DNA from: CADEDV01 sp048498035
GTDB taxonomy: Bacteria; Bacteroidota; Bacteroidia; Chitinophagales; Chitinophagaceae
NCBI GenBank assembly: GCA_048498035.1
Contig: JBEHYT010000020.1
Span: 12,159 to 76,158, forward strand
DNA length: 64,000 bases
Reading direction: 5' to 3'
Positions 1 through 7,859 of this stretch are shown here, piece by piece. The position numbers and the translations under genes were made by a program. The notes under the pieces are model-generated. The model did no database searches. It had not been told where the DNA came from and saw only the letters and a program-made list of their open reading frames with translations. Numbering within the stretch: the first letter of the stretch is position 1; each line of letters starts with the position of its first letter.

Positions 1-568
1 TCCGCAGAAAATCACCTGATGTGCGGGTAGTGCGGGTAGTTGTAGTGCGCCGCGGAGACGAACCGGTTGGCAGGTAATGATTGCCGCTGTTGTTATAGAT
101 CCGGTTGGTATAATTCCGGTTGGTAATTGAATTGTTGTTGTACACGTTGTACACCGCCAGGTTAGTGCCCCGCGGTCCGTAGTACGGACTTCTTGGCGTT
201 GAAATAATTACCCCGTGATAATACGGGTTATACACCGAGTTCCAGTAGGTGTAGGGCGTCCAGGGATTATTCCAGTAATTGTAATTGTAGTAGGAATAAT
301 TATAGCGATTGCCGTAGTAATACCAATCATCAAGATCGCTCCACATATAAGGGTTGCGAACCTTCATCCGCAGATAGCGATCTTCGTAATAATCTTCGCC
401 GTGGTATTGACGACTGTCGCGGTCATCCGTACGTGCGTATTCATCTCCACGCGGTTGGGCGGGGGAATAATACACATCATCCGGTGTTTGCGAGTTTTTA
501 TAGGCGGTAGTACAGCTGCTCATGGCAACTGCTGCCGATAATGCCAGGAGTAAAATTGCTGATTTCAT
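1..568 (-). CDS. Tyr/Asn-rich lipoprotein, 3' end beyond window edge
   Basis: The minus strand is open from an ATG at 568 to the left edge, giving 189 codons without a stop. The first 19 residues form a lipoprotein signal with a hydrophobic core and a lipobox ending in AMSSC, so the mature protein is probably lipid-anchored to the envelope. The rest is low-complexity and very rich in Tyr, Asn, Trp and Arg, with runs such as YNYSYYNYNYWNN around residues 92-104 and a Thr/Arg-rich stretch near the edge. I do not recognise a catalytic domain. Similar Tyr/Asn-rich lipoproteins are common in Bacteroidota and are usually left as hypothetical. The C-terminus is missing. The gene is divergent from proS and its upstream region holds a long palindrome at 624-645. 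Confidence 0.75.
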   Translation of the reverse strand, partial: MKSAILLLALSAAVAMSSCTTAYKNSQTPDDVYYSPAQPRGDEYARTDDRDSRQYHGEDYYEDRYLRMKVRNPYMWSDLDDWYYYGNRYNYSYYNYNYWNNPWTPYTYWNSVYNPYYHGVIISTPRSPYYGPRGTNLAVYNVYNNNSITNRNYTNRIYNNSGNHYLPTGSSPRRTTTTRTTRTSGDFLR

Positions 569-602
569 GGCAAATGGTTTAAGCTGTTAATTATGAAGTT
601 AC

Positions 603-645
603 TACTTTTGTGCGACTTTTAGCGTTACACAATCGTTTGTGTAAC
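603..645 (+). promoter_or_regulatory. Bacteroidota-type -7 element followed by a 9-bp-arm palindrome
   Basis: TACTTTTG at 603-610 matches the Bacteroidota -7 consensus TAnnTTTG and faces proS. Just downstream GTTACACAA (624-632) and TTGTGTAAC (637-645) form a perfect inverted repeat around TCGT. On the minus strand AAACTTTG (652 to 645) resembles a -7 element for the divergent lipoprotein. The palindrome could be an operator serving either gene or an RNA hairpin in the proS leader. No cognate regulator is identifiable. Confidence 0.5.
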
Positions 646-737
646 AAAGTTTCGGCCATTTTTCGAGATTTTCCAAGGATGGTTTGTTAATATTAATCTA
701 AAGCCAAACAGCTGATTAAACCCGGATTAAAAAAGTT

Positions 738-2216
738 ATGAGTAAAGAGATCACCTCGCGCGAAAAGGATTATTCGCAATGGTATAATGACCTGGTATTA
801 AAAGGAGAACTGGCTGATTATTCAGCAGTTAGGGGTTGTATGGTGATTAAGCCGTATGGATTTGCCCTTTGGGAAAATATGCGGGATGCATTGGACAAAA
901 TGTTCAAAGACACTGGTCACGTGAATGCATATTTTCCTTTGTTTGTACCCAAGAGTCTTTTTGAAGCGGAGGAAAAGAATGCCGAAGGGTTTGCAAAAGA
1001 ATGTGCAATTGTAACGCATTACCGGCTGAAGGCCGATCCGGATCATAAAGGAAAATTGATGGTGGATCCGGAAGCAAAGCTGGAAGAAGAACTGGTGATC
1101 CGCCCCACCAGTGAAGCCATCATCTGGAACACATATAAGGGCTGGATACAGTCGTACCGCGACCTTCCCATTCTTGTAAACCAATGGGCTAACGTGGTGA
1201 GATGGGAAATGCGTACGCGCTTGTTTTTGCGCACTGCCGAATTTTTATGGCAGGAAGGGCATACGGCACATGCTACGCGGGAGGAAGCCGTAGCTGAAAC
1301 CGAGAAGATGCTTGGTGTGTATGCTGATTTCGTAGAGAACTGGATGGCCGTGCCCGTTATCCGTGGTATAAAAACACCCAATGAACGATTTGCCGGTGCA
1401 GAAGAAACCTATTGCATTGAAGCATTAATGCAGGATGGAAAAGCCCTGCAGGCCGGCACTTCGCACTTCCTGGGGCAGAATTTTGCAAAGGCATTTGATG
1501 TAAAATTCAGCGATAAGGAGAATAAACTGGAATACGTGTGGGCCAGCAGTTGGGGTGTAAGCACCCGCCTGGTGGGTGCGCTGGTAATGGCGCATAGTGA
1601 TGATGAAGGATTAGTGCTGCCTCCCCGGATTGCACCATTGCAGGTGGTTATTGTGCCTATCTACAAGGGAGATGAGCAGAAGGCATTGATCTCTGCACGC
1701 GTAGAAGAAATTGTGCGTGAATTGAAAGCCCTCGGTATCCGCGTGAAGTATGACGATAACGACAATGCACGGCCCGGTTGGAAATTTGCCGAATATGAAA
1801 TGAAAGGTGTGCCGGTACGCCTGGCGCTAGGAGCGAGAGATCTTGAGAAAAATGAAATTGAAGTGGCACGCCGCGATACCCGCGAGAAAACAACGGTATC
1901 ACTGGATGGCATCGCGGCGCGTGTAAATGATTTATTGCAGCAAATACAACGCGATATGTTTGACCGCGCCCTCCGCTTCCGGGATGAACGTATCACAAAA
2001 GTTGACAGCTGGGATGAATTTGTAGCTTTACTGGATAGTAAAGCTGGCTTTATTTCGGCGCATTGGGATGGTACACCCGAAACGGAAGAAGCGATCAAGG
2101 AAAAAACAAAAGCAACCATCCGTTGTATTCCGCTTGATAACCAACAGGAAGAGGGCACATGTATCTTATCGGGCAAGCCATCACGCCAGCGGGTGTTATT
2201 TGCCAGGGCGTATTAA
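738..2216 (+). CDS. proS: Prolyl-tRNA synthetase, archaeal/eukaryal (type 3) form
   Basis: This cytoplasmic class II aminoacyl-tRNA synthetase charges tRNA-Pro with proline using ATP. The 492 residues are the usual length of the ProS type 3 family, which lacks the inserted editing domain of the long bacterial form and has a C-terminal zinc-binding-like domain ending in tyrosine; this protein ends in ARAY. Motif regions are visible, including the RPTSEAIIW block (about residues 121-129), the motif 2 region VVRWEMRTRLFLRTAEFLWQEGHTAH split over residues 152-178, and the anticodon-binding domain with PPRIAPLQVVIVPIY (about 295-309). The ATG at 738 gives the typical N-terminus with KDYSQWYNDLV. 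The gene is monocistronic in appearance. Identification is firm. Confidence 0.97.
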   Translation: MSKEITSREKDYSQWYNDLVLKGELADYSAVRGCMVIKPYGFALWENMRDALDKMFKDTGHVNAYFPLFVPKSLFEAEEKNAEGFAKECAIVTHYRLKADPDHKGKLMVDPEAKLEEELVIRPTSEAIIWNTYKGWIQSYRDLPILVNQWANVVRWEMRTRLFLRTAEFLWQEGHTAHATREEAVAETEKMLGVYADFVENWMAVPVIRGIKTPNERFAGAEETYCIEALMQDGKALQAGTSHFLGQNFAKAFDVKFSDKENKLEYVWASSWGVSTRLVGALVMAHSDDEGLVLPPRIAPLQVVIVPIYKGDEQKALISARVEEIVRELKALGIRVKYDDNDNARPGWKFAEYEMKGVPVRLALGARDLEKNEIEVARRDTREKTTVSLDGIAARVNDLLQQIQRDMFDRALRFRDERITKVDSWDEFVALLDSKAGFISAHWDGTPETEEAIKEKTKATIRCIPLDNQQEEGTCILSGKPSRQRVLFARAY

Positions 2217-2292
2217 ATACTCATTCTATAGCGGCGTTTGTTGGCGGCCGGAGAAGTTTGAAGTATATTCGTTTGTATCAAACCTGAAACCG

Positions 2293-2772
2293 ATGGATCA
2301 ATCTACACCTTCATCTTCGCAAAGTCTTTTTGACAGCACGCTTACAGAAACAGCTAAATCGCATTTGTTTGAATCTGCCAAATGGGGCCGTATCTATGCT
2401 ATTCTGGGATTTATAGGATCTGGCCTTTCCGTTTTATTCATGGTTTGGTTTGGAACAAATGCAGACCGGATATATGACTACAGGAGGTACGGAACGTATG
2501 GTGATGCACTTACTGAACAGGAAAAAGCGGCAATGATTTTCGTGTTAACCTGTGGGATAATTGGCACGCTTTTGTACCTAATTGCGTGTAGCTATCTCTG
2601 GAAATATTCCAACTTGATGCGCAAAGCGATGACTACCGGCGATGAAGCCAGTTTAACGTCCAGTTTCCGCTACCTGAAAATTTTGTTTCGGTACATCGCG
2701 ATCCTTACTATCATCGGGATGTCTTTGTTTTTCCTGTTTTTACTGCTGGGCGTTGTGGGTTCCAACCAGTAA
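2293..2772 (+). CDS. Small three-helix membrane protein, DUF5362-like
   Basis: A 159-residue integral membrane protein. The reading frame is open further upstream into proS, but that part reads as an out-of-frame shadow of proS; the ATG at 2293 gives a sensible start with a Ser/Thr/Gln-rich cytosolic N-terminus. Three hydrophobic segments are visible: IYAILGFIGSGLSVLFMVW (about residues 33-51), MIFVLTCGIIGTLLYLIAC (about 79-97) and a last one near the C-terminus around LTIIGMSLFFLFLLLGVVG. A short FESAKWGRIYAILGFIG block resembles proteins annotated as DUF5362 in Bacteroidota. Function unknown. It lies 76 bp after proS and may be read from the proS promoter. Confidence 0.7.
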   Translation: MDQSTPSSSQSLFDSTLTETAKSHLFESAKWGRIYAILGFIGSGLSVLFMVWFGTNADRIYDYRRYGTYGDALTEQEKAAMIFVLTCGIIGTLLYLIACSYLWKYSNLMRKAMTTGDEASLTSSFRYLKILFRYIAILTIIGMSLFFLFLLLGVVGSNQ

Positions 2773-2898
2773 AAAGTAAATAAAGATAAGCAGGCGATAT
2801 CCTGTCTGCAAACGGCATCTTGTCTTAGCCGTGGGTGACGGGATGTTCCCGGAGAATGATATTGTCAATACATGGCTCCTGTTTTGTCCCGGGTTCCA

Positions 2899-3687
2899 TT
2901 ATTTGGTAGACAGGTAATTATAATCTTTTAGCAGGATTTCCAGGAAATCGAAAGGCGACATGGAGGATTCTATTCCCAGGTGATCTTTGATCTTTTTCAT
3001 CGCGTTCTCCGCCATATAAAAGTCACCTTTCCGACGGGCTGTTTCCAAAATGCTTTTTATCGCATTAATGTCTTTGTCGCTTAACTGCATAATGGCCGGG
3101 AATGATGGTACATAGTTATCTGCCACTTCCTGGAATACGGTTTCATTGATGTCTGTCTGCTGGCTGGTGCGAACTAAAATAGTGCGGGCGAGCATATCGC
3201 CCAGGCGTTGTCCTTTTTTGGAAGAAACGGCAAGCACGATTTCGAGGATCACGATGCCGATCAGGAGGAGGGTGATAAAAACATTTTCGCCAGACTGTAT
3301 CGTTGCGATGTAAAAGAAGAGGAATACCAGCCACAGGTCAGAAATGCGCAGCAGCCAGCGGATGATGGCCTGGCTAACGCTTTCCTTGCCTCCATTTTCG
3401 GAAACAACCCTGATGCCCATTATCTTTTTCCCAATGCTTTGGCCATTCATAAGTATTTCCAGTACTACGTGGTAGATCATCAGGGGAGCCAGCAGAAGAA
3501 ATGCCTTACCGCCGGAATCTATTCCGTCGTCCATAGACGAATTGATGATGATTGGCCGGAAAACGAACCAGAAATAGAGAAATTCGCTTGTCATATCGAT
3601 CAGCAGGGCAACGAAACGCCGGTAGAATTCGGGTACTTCAAATTCAAGTTCAATATTAAAATTTGTTGGAATCCGGACTACGCTCAT
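2899..3687 (-). CDS. RDD family membrane protein
   Basis: The N-terminal part (about residues 18-175) is an RDD domain, named for its conserved Arg and Asp residues; here the core FYRRFVALLIDM (about 21-32) carries them. Three to four hydrophobic helices follow, among them FLLLAPLMIYHVVLEIL, LWLVFLFFYIATI and VFITLLLIGIVILEIVLAV. The last 80 residues are hydrophilic and probably cytosolic. The function of RDD proteins is poorly known; some have been linked to ion transport. The gene is divergent from the SpoIIM-DUF4129-DUF4350-MoxR-DUF58 operon, and RDD genes travel with such clusters, so it probably belongs to the same system. The ATG start at 3687 leaves about 100 bp for divergent promoters. 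Confidence 0.85.
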   Translation of the reverse strand: MSVVRIPTNFNIELEFEVPEFYRRFVALLIDMTSEFLYFWFVFRPIIINSSMDDGIDSGGKAFLLLAPLMIYHVVLEILMNGQSIGKKIMGIRVVSENGGKESVSQAIIRWLLRISDLWLVFLFFYIATIQSGENVFITLLLIGIVILEIVLAVSSKKGQRLGDMLARTILVRTSQQTDINETVFQEVADNYVPSFPAIMQLSDKDINAIKSILETARRKGDFYMAENAMKKIKDHLGIESSMSPFDFLEILLKDYNYLSTK

Positions 3688-3790
3688 AAAAAAGGCTTCA
3701 CGGCCTGTAATTTAATAATTTTTAAATCTGTGTGAGCAGGGTAGCCGGTGTTATTCAAAAAATAGTATTTTACAACGTAAACCCATCCTT

Positions 3791-4762
3791 TTGAGAGAAG
3801 CGCTGTTTATCAAAAAAAATAAAGACCGGTGGCTGAAAAACCAGCAGTCGCCGCCAGTGGATCCCGATGAAATTGCGAAGGAATTTACCCAAACGGTAGA
3901 AGACCTGGCGTATGCGAAGACATTTTATCCGTCTGGAAAGATAACGCAGTTCATCAATGCGGAAGCATCCCGCATGTACCTGGATATTTACCGTAACAGG
4001 AAAGAAGAGTCGAACCGGATTGTACGGTTTTGGAAATACGACCTTCCCCTTACCTTGTATAAACATCGCAGGGCGCTCATGTTTTCCTTTATCATTTTTG
4101 CTGCATTTTTTGCATTTGGATATTTTGCTGCTTCGCAGGATGAATCATTTGCCAGTGCTGTATTGGGACCGGGATATGTTGCTGAAACGAAACAGAATAT
4201 TGCCGTTGGCAATCCTTTTGGCATTTATGAAACGGGAACACCCTTCTGGATGTGGATGTATATTATGATCAATAATATCAAGGTCACTGTGATCATGTTT
4301 TTTGCAAGCATCCTCGGTATACTGCCCGGTCTTTTCCTGCTGTCGAAAAATGCGGTAATGACGGGTGTATTTGACGAATTTTTTGCGTCCCGCGGCCTTG
4401 GCATTAATTTCTGGATGGTGGTGTTTGTTCACGGTACGCTTGAGATATCTGCTATCATTCTTTCCGGCGGAGCCGGGTTAGTGCTTGGAAAAAGTTTCAT
4501 TTTCCCCGGCACGATCTCCCGCATGGAATCATTTAAGCAGGGCGCCAAAGATGGTGTCAAGATTATTGTGGGTATGATGCCGGTGCTGGCGCTGGCTGCT
4601 TTTTTTGAAAGTTTCATCACCCGCCTTTATAATGACTTCTCCATACTTACCACTTCCGTGTTCGGCCTTTCTGTTGTATTCGTGATCTGGTATTTTGTAA
4701 TTTATCCGCACCGGCTGGGGCGGAAATTGAAAGCACAGTTGCATGAGGAAGAAAGTATTTAA
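3791..4762 (+). CDS. Stage II sporulation protein M-like membrane protein (SpoIIM family)
   Basis: A 323-residue multi-pass membrane protein of the SpoIIM superfamily. The start is a TTG at 3791, giving the characteristic N-terminus MREALFIKKNKDRW; no in-frame ATG lies close by. About 95 N-terminal residues are cytosolic, followed by hydrophobic segments near ALMFSFIIFAAFFAFGYFAA, KVTVIMFFASILGILPGLFLL, WMVVFVHGTLEISAIILSGGAGL and SVFGLSVVFVIWYFVIY. The family is named after a Bacillus sporulation protein, but this organism need not sporulate; in non-sporulating phyla SpoIIM-like genes accompany MoxR/DUF58 operons. Its stop overlaps the next start by 20 bp, indicating translational coupling. 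It is the first gene of the operon. Confidence 0.9.
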   Translation: MREALFIKKNKDRWLKNQQSPPVDPDEIAKEFTQTVEDLAYAKTFYPSGKITQFINAEASRMYLDIYRNRKEESNRIVRFWKYDLPLTLYKHRRALMFSFIIFAAFFAFGYFAASQDESFASAVLGPGYVAETKQNIAVGNPFGIYETGTPFWMWMYIMINNIKVTVIMFFASILGILPGLFLLSKNAVMTGVFDEFFASRGLGINFWMVVFVHGTLEISAIILSGGAGLVLGKSFIFPGTISRMESFKQGAKDGVKIIVGMMPVLALAAFFESFITRLYNDFSILTTSVFGLSVVFVIWYFVIYPHRLGRKLKAQLHEEESI

Positions 4763-5621
4763 CGTGAATGGGAAAAATAACAACTGGCGATTGCGGGTTT
4801 TTTTCTGCATCTTCCTGCTGTTGGCAACCGGCGCAATAAATGCACAGGTTACTGTTGAACCGGGGGATGAAGACTCAACGGTCATGGAAGATTCCACGGT
4901 GATTGAGGAATCCCCCCAGCAAAATACAACTTCGTTATTTGACCCTGTTTATGACGATTCGCTTCGGAACACATCAATTTCATTGCGGGTAATTCCTGAT
5001 TCATCGCTTTCTTCTATCCGCAAGGATCCCGATTTCTGGTATGCCGACTCTGTGTTCAGGGGAAAAAAACAACGGCAGCTGGTGCGTGGCTCTACCGGCA
5101 GCGGGGACCCGGGAACAACGTCGCAGCCCAGCGAGCAACACAGGACTGCGACCACTTCTTTTTCCAGCGGAACAGTGGGTCTGTTGTGGGTATTGATCAT
5201 CGCCGGATTTATCGCCATCGTACTCCTGTTCCTGTTCAACAAAAATGTAAACCCCTTTGGCAAGCGGAACCGGAAGATCGATAAGGAAGGGGATGTGGAA
5301 GATACCGAAGATATTTTTTCAATCAATTACCAGCGTGATATCGACAAAGCGGCAGCCGCCGGTAATTACAGGCTGGCCATCCGGCTGATGTTTCTCCGAA
5401 CGCTTACCAACCTGGCAAACCAGCAATTGATCCAGTATAAAGCGGGTCGTACCAATATGGATTACCTGGGACAAATGAGTGGCTTACCACATTATGCAGA
5501 TTTTTTCAGGCTGGTGCGCAGTTATGAATATGCCTGGTACGGTCAATTTGAGGTAAGCCCGGAAGCATACGCCATTATCAGGCGCGATTTTGAACAATTT
5601 AAACCGGGCTTGCACGGATGA
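4743..5621 (+). CDS. DUF4129 domain protein, secreted/membrane anchored
   Basis: A 292-residue protein of the MoxR operon. An N-terminal signal-like segment (RVFFCIFLLLATGAINAQ, about residues 18-35) is followed by an acidic, Ser/Thr-rich linker, a transmembrane helix around VGLLWVLIIAGFIAIVLLFLF (about 145-165) and a cytosolic C-terminal DUF4129 domain (about 190-290) with the typical RLAIRLMFLRTLTNLANQQLI block. DUF4129 proteins resemble the C-terminal part of some membrane transglutaminases, but no Cys-His-Asp catalytic set is visible here. The start overlaps spoIIM by 20 bp and the end overlaps the next gene by 4 bp. Function unknown; it probably forms part of the membrane assembly handled by the MoxR ATPase. 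Confidence 0.85.
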   Translation: MRKKVFNVNGKNNNWRLRVFFCIFLLLATGAINAQVTVEPGDEDSTVMEDSTVIEESPQQNTTSLFDPVYDDSLRNTSISLRVIPDSSLSSIRKDPDFWYADSVFRGKKQRQLVRGSTGSGDPGTTSQPSEQHRTATTSFSSGTVGLLWVLIIAGFIAIVLLFLFNKNVNPFGKRNRKIDKEGDVEDTEDIFSINYQRDIDKAAAAGNYRLAIRLMFLRTLTNLANQQLIQYKAGRTNMDYLGQMSGLPHYADFFRLVRSYEYAWYGQFEVSPEAYAIIRRDFEQFKPGLHG

Positions 5622-6868
5622 AGAAGAAACTGATCTTTTACAGCGCAATCGCCATCGTGCTGGTAGCAGTGATCCTGCTGCTCATCACCAGTCCCAAGCA
5701 GGATACGCCCGTCAGGCGAAGGATCAACTCAGCGGTTACGTTTAAAAAGGAAGACAAAAACCCATACGGATGCTTTATCGCTTTCAACCACCTGAAAAGC
5801 CTTTTTCCGGCGGCGTCTGTAACACCCAGCCCACAAGTGCCCGGTTACTGGGATTCCCTTTCCAATTACAACGATGGACAGGCGCTGGTAGTTGTTTCCC
5901 CCAATTTCTTTGCCAGCCGGTTTGAGATGAAGATACTTGCGCGTTTTGTGTCGGCCGGTAATACCGTGATCGTGAGCGCAGAAAATCTTTCCAGCGAAGC
6001 AGAGGATGCCCTCCATGTAGCGCTGAATCCTTCCTATTTTGGAACGTTGCCTTCCCCGGATTCGTCTGCCGTCTCACTTTCATCACCGCCATTTCCTGCG
6101 GCTGGTCCGTTTACCTACACAGGCTATAATTTCCAGAGCTGGCTTGAAACCTTCAACCAGGCCTATGTGGATTCGCTCGGCACAGACCAGGATCAACATG
6201 TTAATTTTGTTCACCTCAGGGTAGGAAGGGGACATTTTTACCTCCATACGGCACCGCTCGCGTTAACCAATTATTTCCTGTTGCAGGGAAATAACCTGGA
6301 TTATTATGAAAATCTTTTTTCGCTGATCCCTGCGGGTACGCATACAATAGTGTGGGATGAATATTATTTAGAAAAAAAATATGGCGGTTCAAGCGACCGG
6401 AGCCGGAGCAGTTACGACAACGACAACCGGGGCTTCCTGGGTGAATTAGCCCGCTACCCGGCCATGCTGTGGTTTTTCCTGACTATTGCACTGGGATTAT
6501 TGTTGTATACATTCAACGAAGCAAGGAGAAAGCAACGGGAGATACCAATTGTCAAAAAGCCTGCGAATGATTCACTGGACTTTGTAAAAACGATTGGAAG
6601 GCTTTACTTCGACAAAGGAAACCATACGAATCTTGCCCGGAAAATGGCCAGCTATTTCCTGGAGTATGTGCGATCGAAATACAAACTTTCAACCAGCGTC
6701 CTGGATGATGCATTCATTGATAAATTGCGGTACAAATCAGGTGTTGGCGGGGAGGAATTAAGAGCGATTGTGACAACTATCAACCGGCTTGACCGTGGAG
6801 TAACGCTCACTTCGACCGGCCTGGCAGATTTTTATAAACAACTCGAAAACTTTTACAAAAAAGCATAA
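5618..6868 (+). CDS. DUF4350 domain membrane protein
   Basis: A 416-residue protein with one N-terminal transmembrane helix (about residues 5-24), an extracytoplasmic DUF4350 domain (about 45-225), a second helix around AMLWFFLTIALGLLLYTF (about 283-300) and a cytosolic helical tail of about 110 residues. DUF4350 resembles the glutamine-amidotransferase-like fold of ABC-2-type accessory proteins (GldG-like), and the segment ALVVVSPNFFASRFEMKILARFVSAGN split over residues 90-116 fits it. No catalytic residues can be assigned. It overlaps the upstream DUF4129 gene by 4 bp (ATGA) and ends 2 bp before moxR, so it is translationally coupled inside the operon. Confidence 0.85.
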   Translation: MKKKLIFYSAIAIVLVAVILLLITSPKQDTPVRRRINSAVTFKKEDKNPYGCFIAFNHLKSLFPAASVTPSPQVPGYWDSLSNYNDGQALVVVSPNFFASRFEMKILARFVSAGNTVIVSAENLSSEAEDALHVALNPSYFGTLPSPDSSAVSLSSPPFPAAGPFTYTGYNFQSWLETFNQAYVDSLGTDQDQHVNFVHLRVGRGHFYLHTAPLALTNYFLLQGNNLDYYENLFSLIPAGTHTIVWDEYYLEKKYGGSSDRSRSSYDNDNRGFLGELARYPAMLWFFLTIALGLLLYTFNEARRKQREIPIVKKPANDSLDFVKTIGRLYFDKGNHTNLARKMASYFLEYVRSKYKLSTSVLDDAFIDKLRYKSGVGGEELRAIVTTINRLDRGVTLTSTGLADFYKQLENFYKKA

Positions 6869-6870
6869 GC

Positions 6871-7848
6871 ATGGAAGAACAATTATTTCAGGAACGTGCC
6901 GATCTCACCGTATTAAATAACGCAGTAATTGCGTTGCGCAGCGAACTGCGAAAGATTATCGTTGGACAGGATGAGATGGTAACACTGATATTGGCAGCTT
7001 TACTGGCAGACGGCCATATTTTGATCGAAGGCGTACCCGGCGTTGCCAAAACTCTCACTGCTAAACTGGTAGCAAGATCAGTAGACGCAGGATTTTCGCG
7101 GATACAGTTTACGCCCGACCTGATGCCTTCCGATGTATTGGGAACACCGGTATTTAATCCGCGGGAAGCTTCTTTTGAATTCAAGAAAGGCCCCATTTTT
7201 AGCAATATTGTCCTGGTGGATGAGATCAACCGTGCACCTGCAAAAACACAATCCGCCCTGCTGGAAATTATGGAAGAACGGCAGGCGTCGGTAGATGGTC
7301 GTACCTATCCAATGGCGTCGCCATTTATGGTGCTGGCCACGCAAAACCCGGTAGAGCAGGAGGGTACCTATCGTTTGCCGGAGGCACAACTAGACCGTTT
7401 CCTGTTTAAGATCGTTGTGCCGTATCCAACAGAGAGCGAGGAGTTTGACATCCTGGCCCGTTTCCATGCGCTGGGTAATACGCCGCTGCAGGATATCGTA
7501 AAACCTGTGCTGGGCAGCCAGCAGGTGAATGACCTGCGGCAGCAGATCCGGAATATTCTTATTGAAGAAAAACTATTGCAATACATCGCGCGATTTATTC
7601 ACCAGACCCGCAATCACAAATCGATCTACCTGGGTGCGTCACCCCGTGCATCGCTGTCCATGATGAATGCTTCAAAAGCAATTGCCGCCATGCAGGGCCG
7701 GGATTTTGTAACACCAGATGATATCTCAACAGTTGCCATTCCCGTATTGCGTCACCGGATCATCCTCTCCCCGGATAAGGAAATGGAGGGAGTAACGGAG
7801 GATGATGTTATTCGCCAAATTATGCAAACCCTTGAAATTCCCCGTTAA
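6871..7848 (+). CDS. MoxR family AAA+ ATPase
   Basis: A 325-residue cytosolic AAA+ ATPase of the MoxR family, chaperone-like proteins that usually act with VWA or DUF58 partners to mature or activate envelope complexes. Walker A is GVPGVAKT (residues 54-61), Walker B is IVLVDEIN (about 113-120), and the sensor 1 region is FMVLATQNPVEQEGTYRLPEAQ (split around residues 151-172), with the arginine finger and MoxR lid following to about residue 320. The ATG at 6871 fits the family N-terminus. Two bases separate it from the DUF4350 gene and 11 bp from the DUF58 gene. Identification as MoxR is firm; the substrate complex is unknown. Confidence 0.95.
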   Translation: MEEQLFQERADLTVLNNAVIALRSELRKIIVGQDEMVTLILAALLADGHILIEGVPGVAKTLTAKLVARSVDAGFSRIQFTPDLMPSDVLGTPVFNPREASFEFKKGPIFSNIVLVDEINRAPAKTQSALLEIMEERQASVDGRTYPMASPFMVLATQNPVEQEGTYRLPEAQLDRFLFKIVVPYPTESEEFDILARFHALGNTPLQDIVKPVLGSQQVNDLRQQIRNILIEEKLLQYIARFIHQTRNHKSIYLGASPRASLSMMNASKAIAAMQGRDFVTPDDISTVAIPVLRHRIILSPDKEMEGVTEDDVIRQIMQTLEIPR

Positions 7849-7859
7849 ATTGCCGGCCG

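Noticed and set aside
1661..2176. A 171-codon frame opposite proS
   Set aside because: Fully antisense to a firmly identified gene; Ser/Arg-rich composition of a shadow frame.
2068..2292. N-terminal extension of the DUF5362-like gene into proS
   Set aside because: The extension reads proS in another frame and carries a run of Lys/Arg residues without similarity to membrane proteins; ATG 2293 is sufficient.
3791..4762. Evidence of sporulation from the SpoIIM-like gene
   Set aside because: The family is common in non-sporulating bacteria within MoxR/DUF58 clusters, and no other sporulation gene is present.
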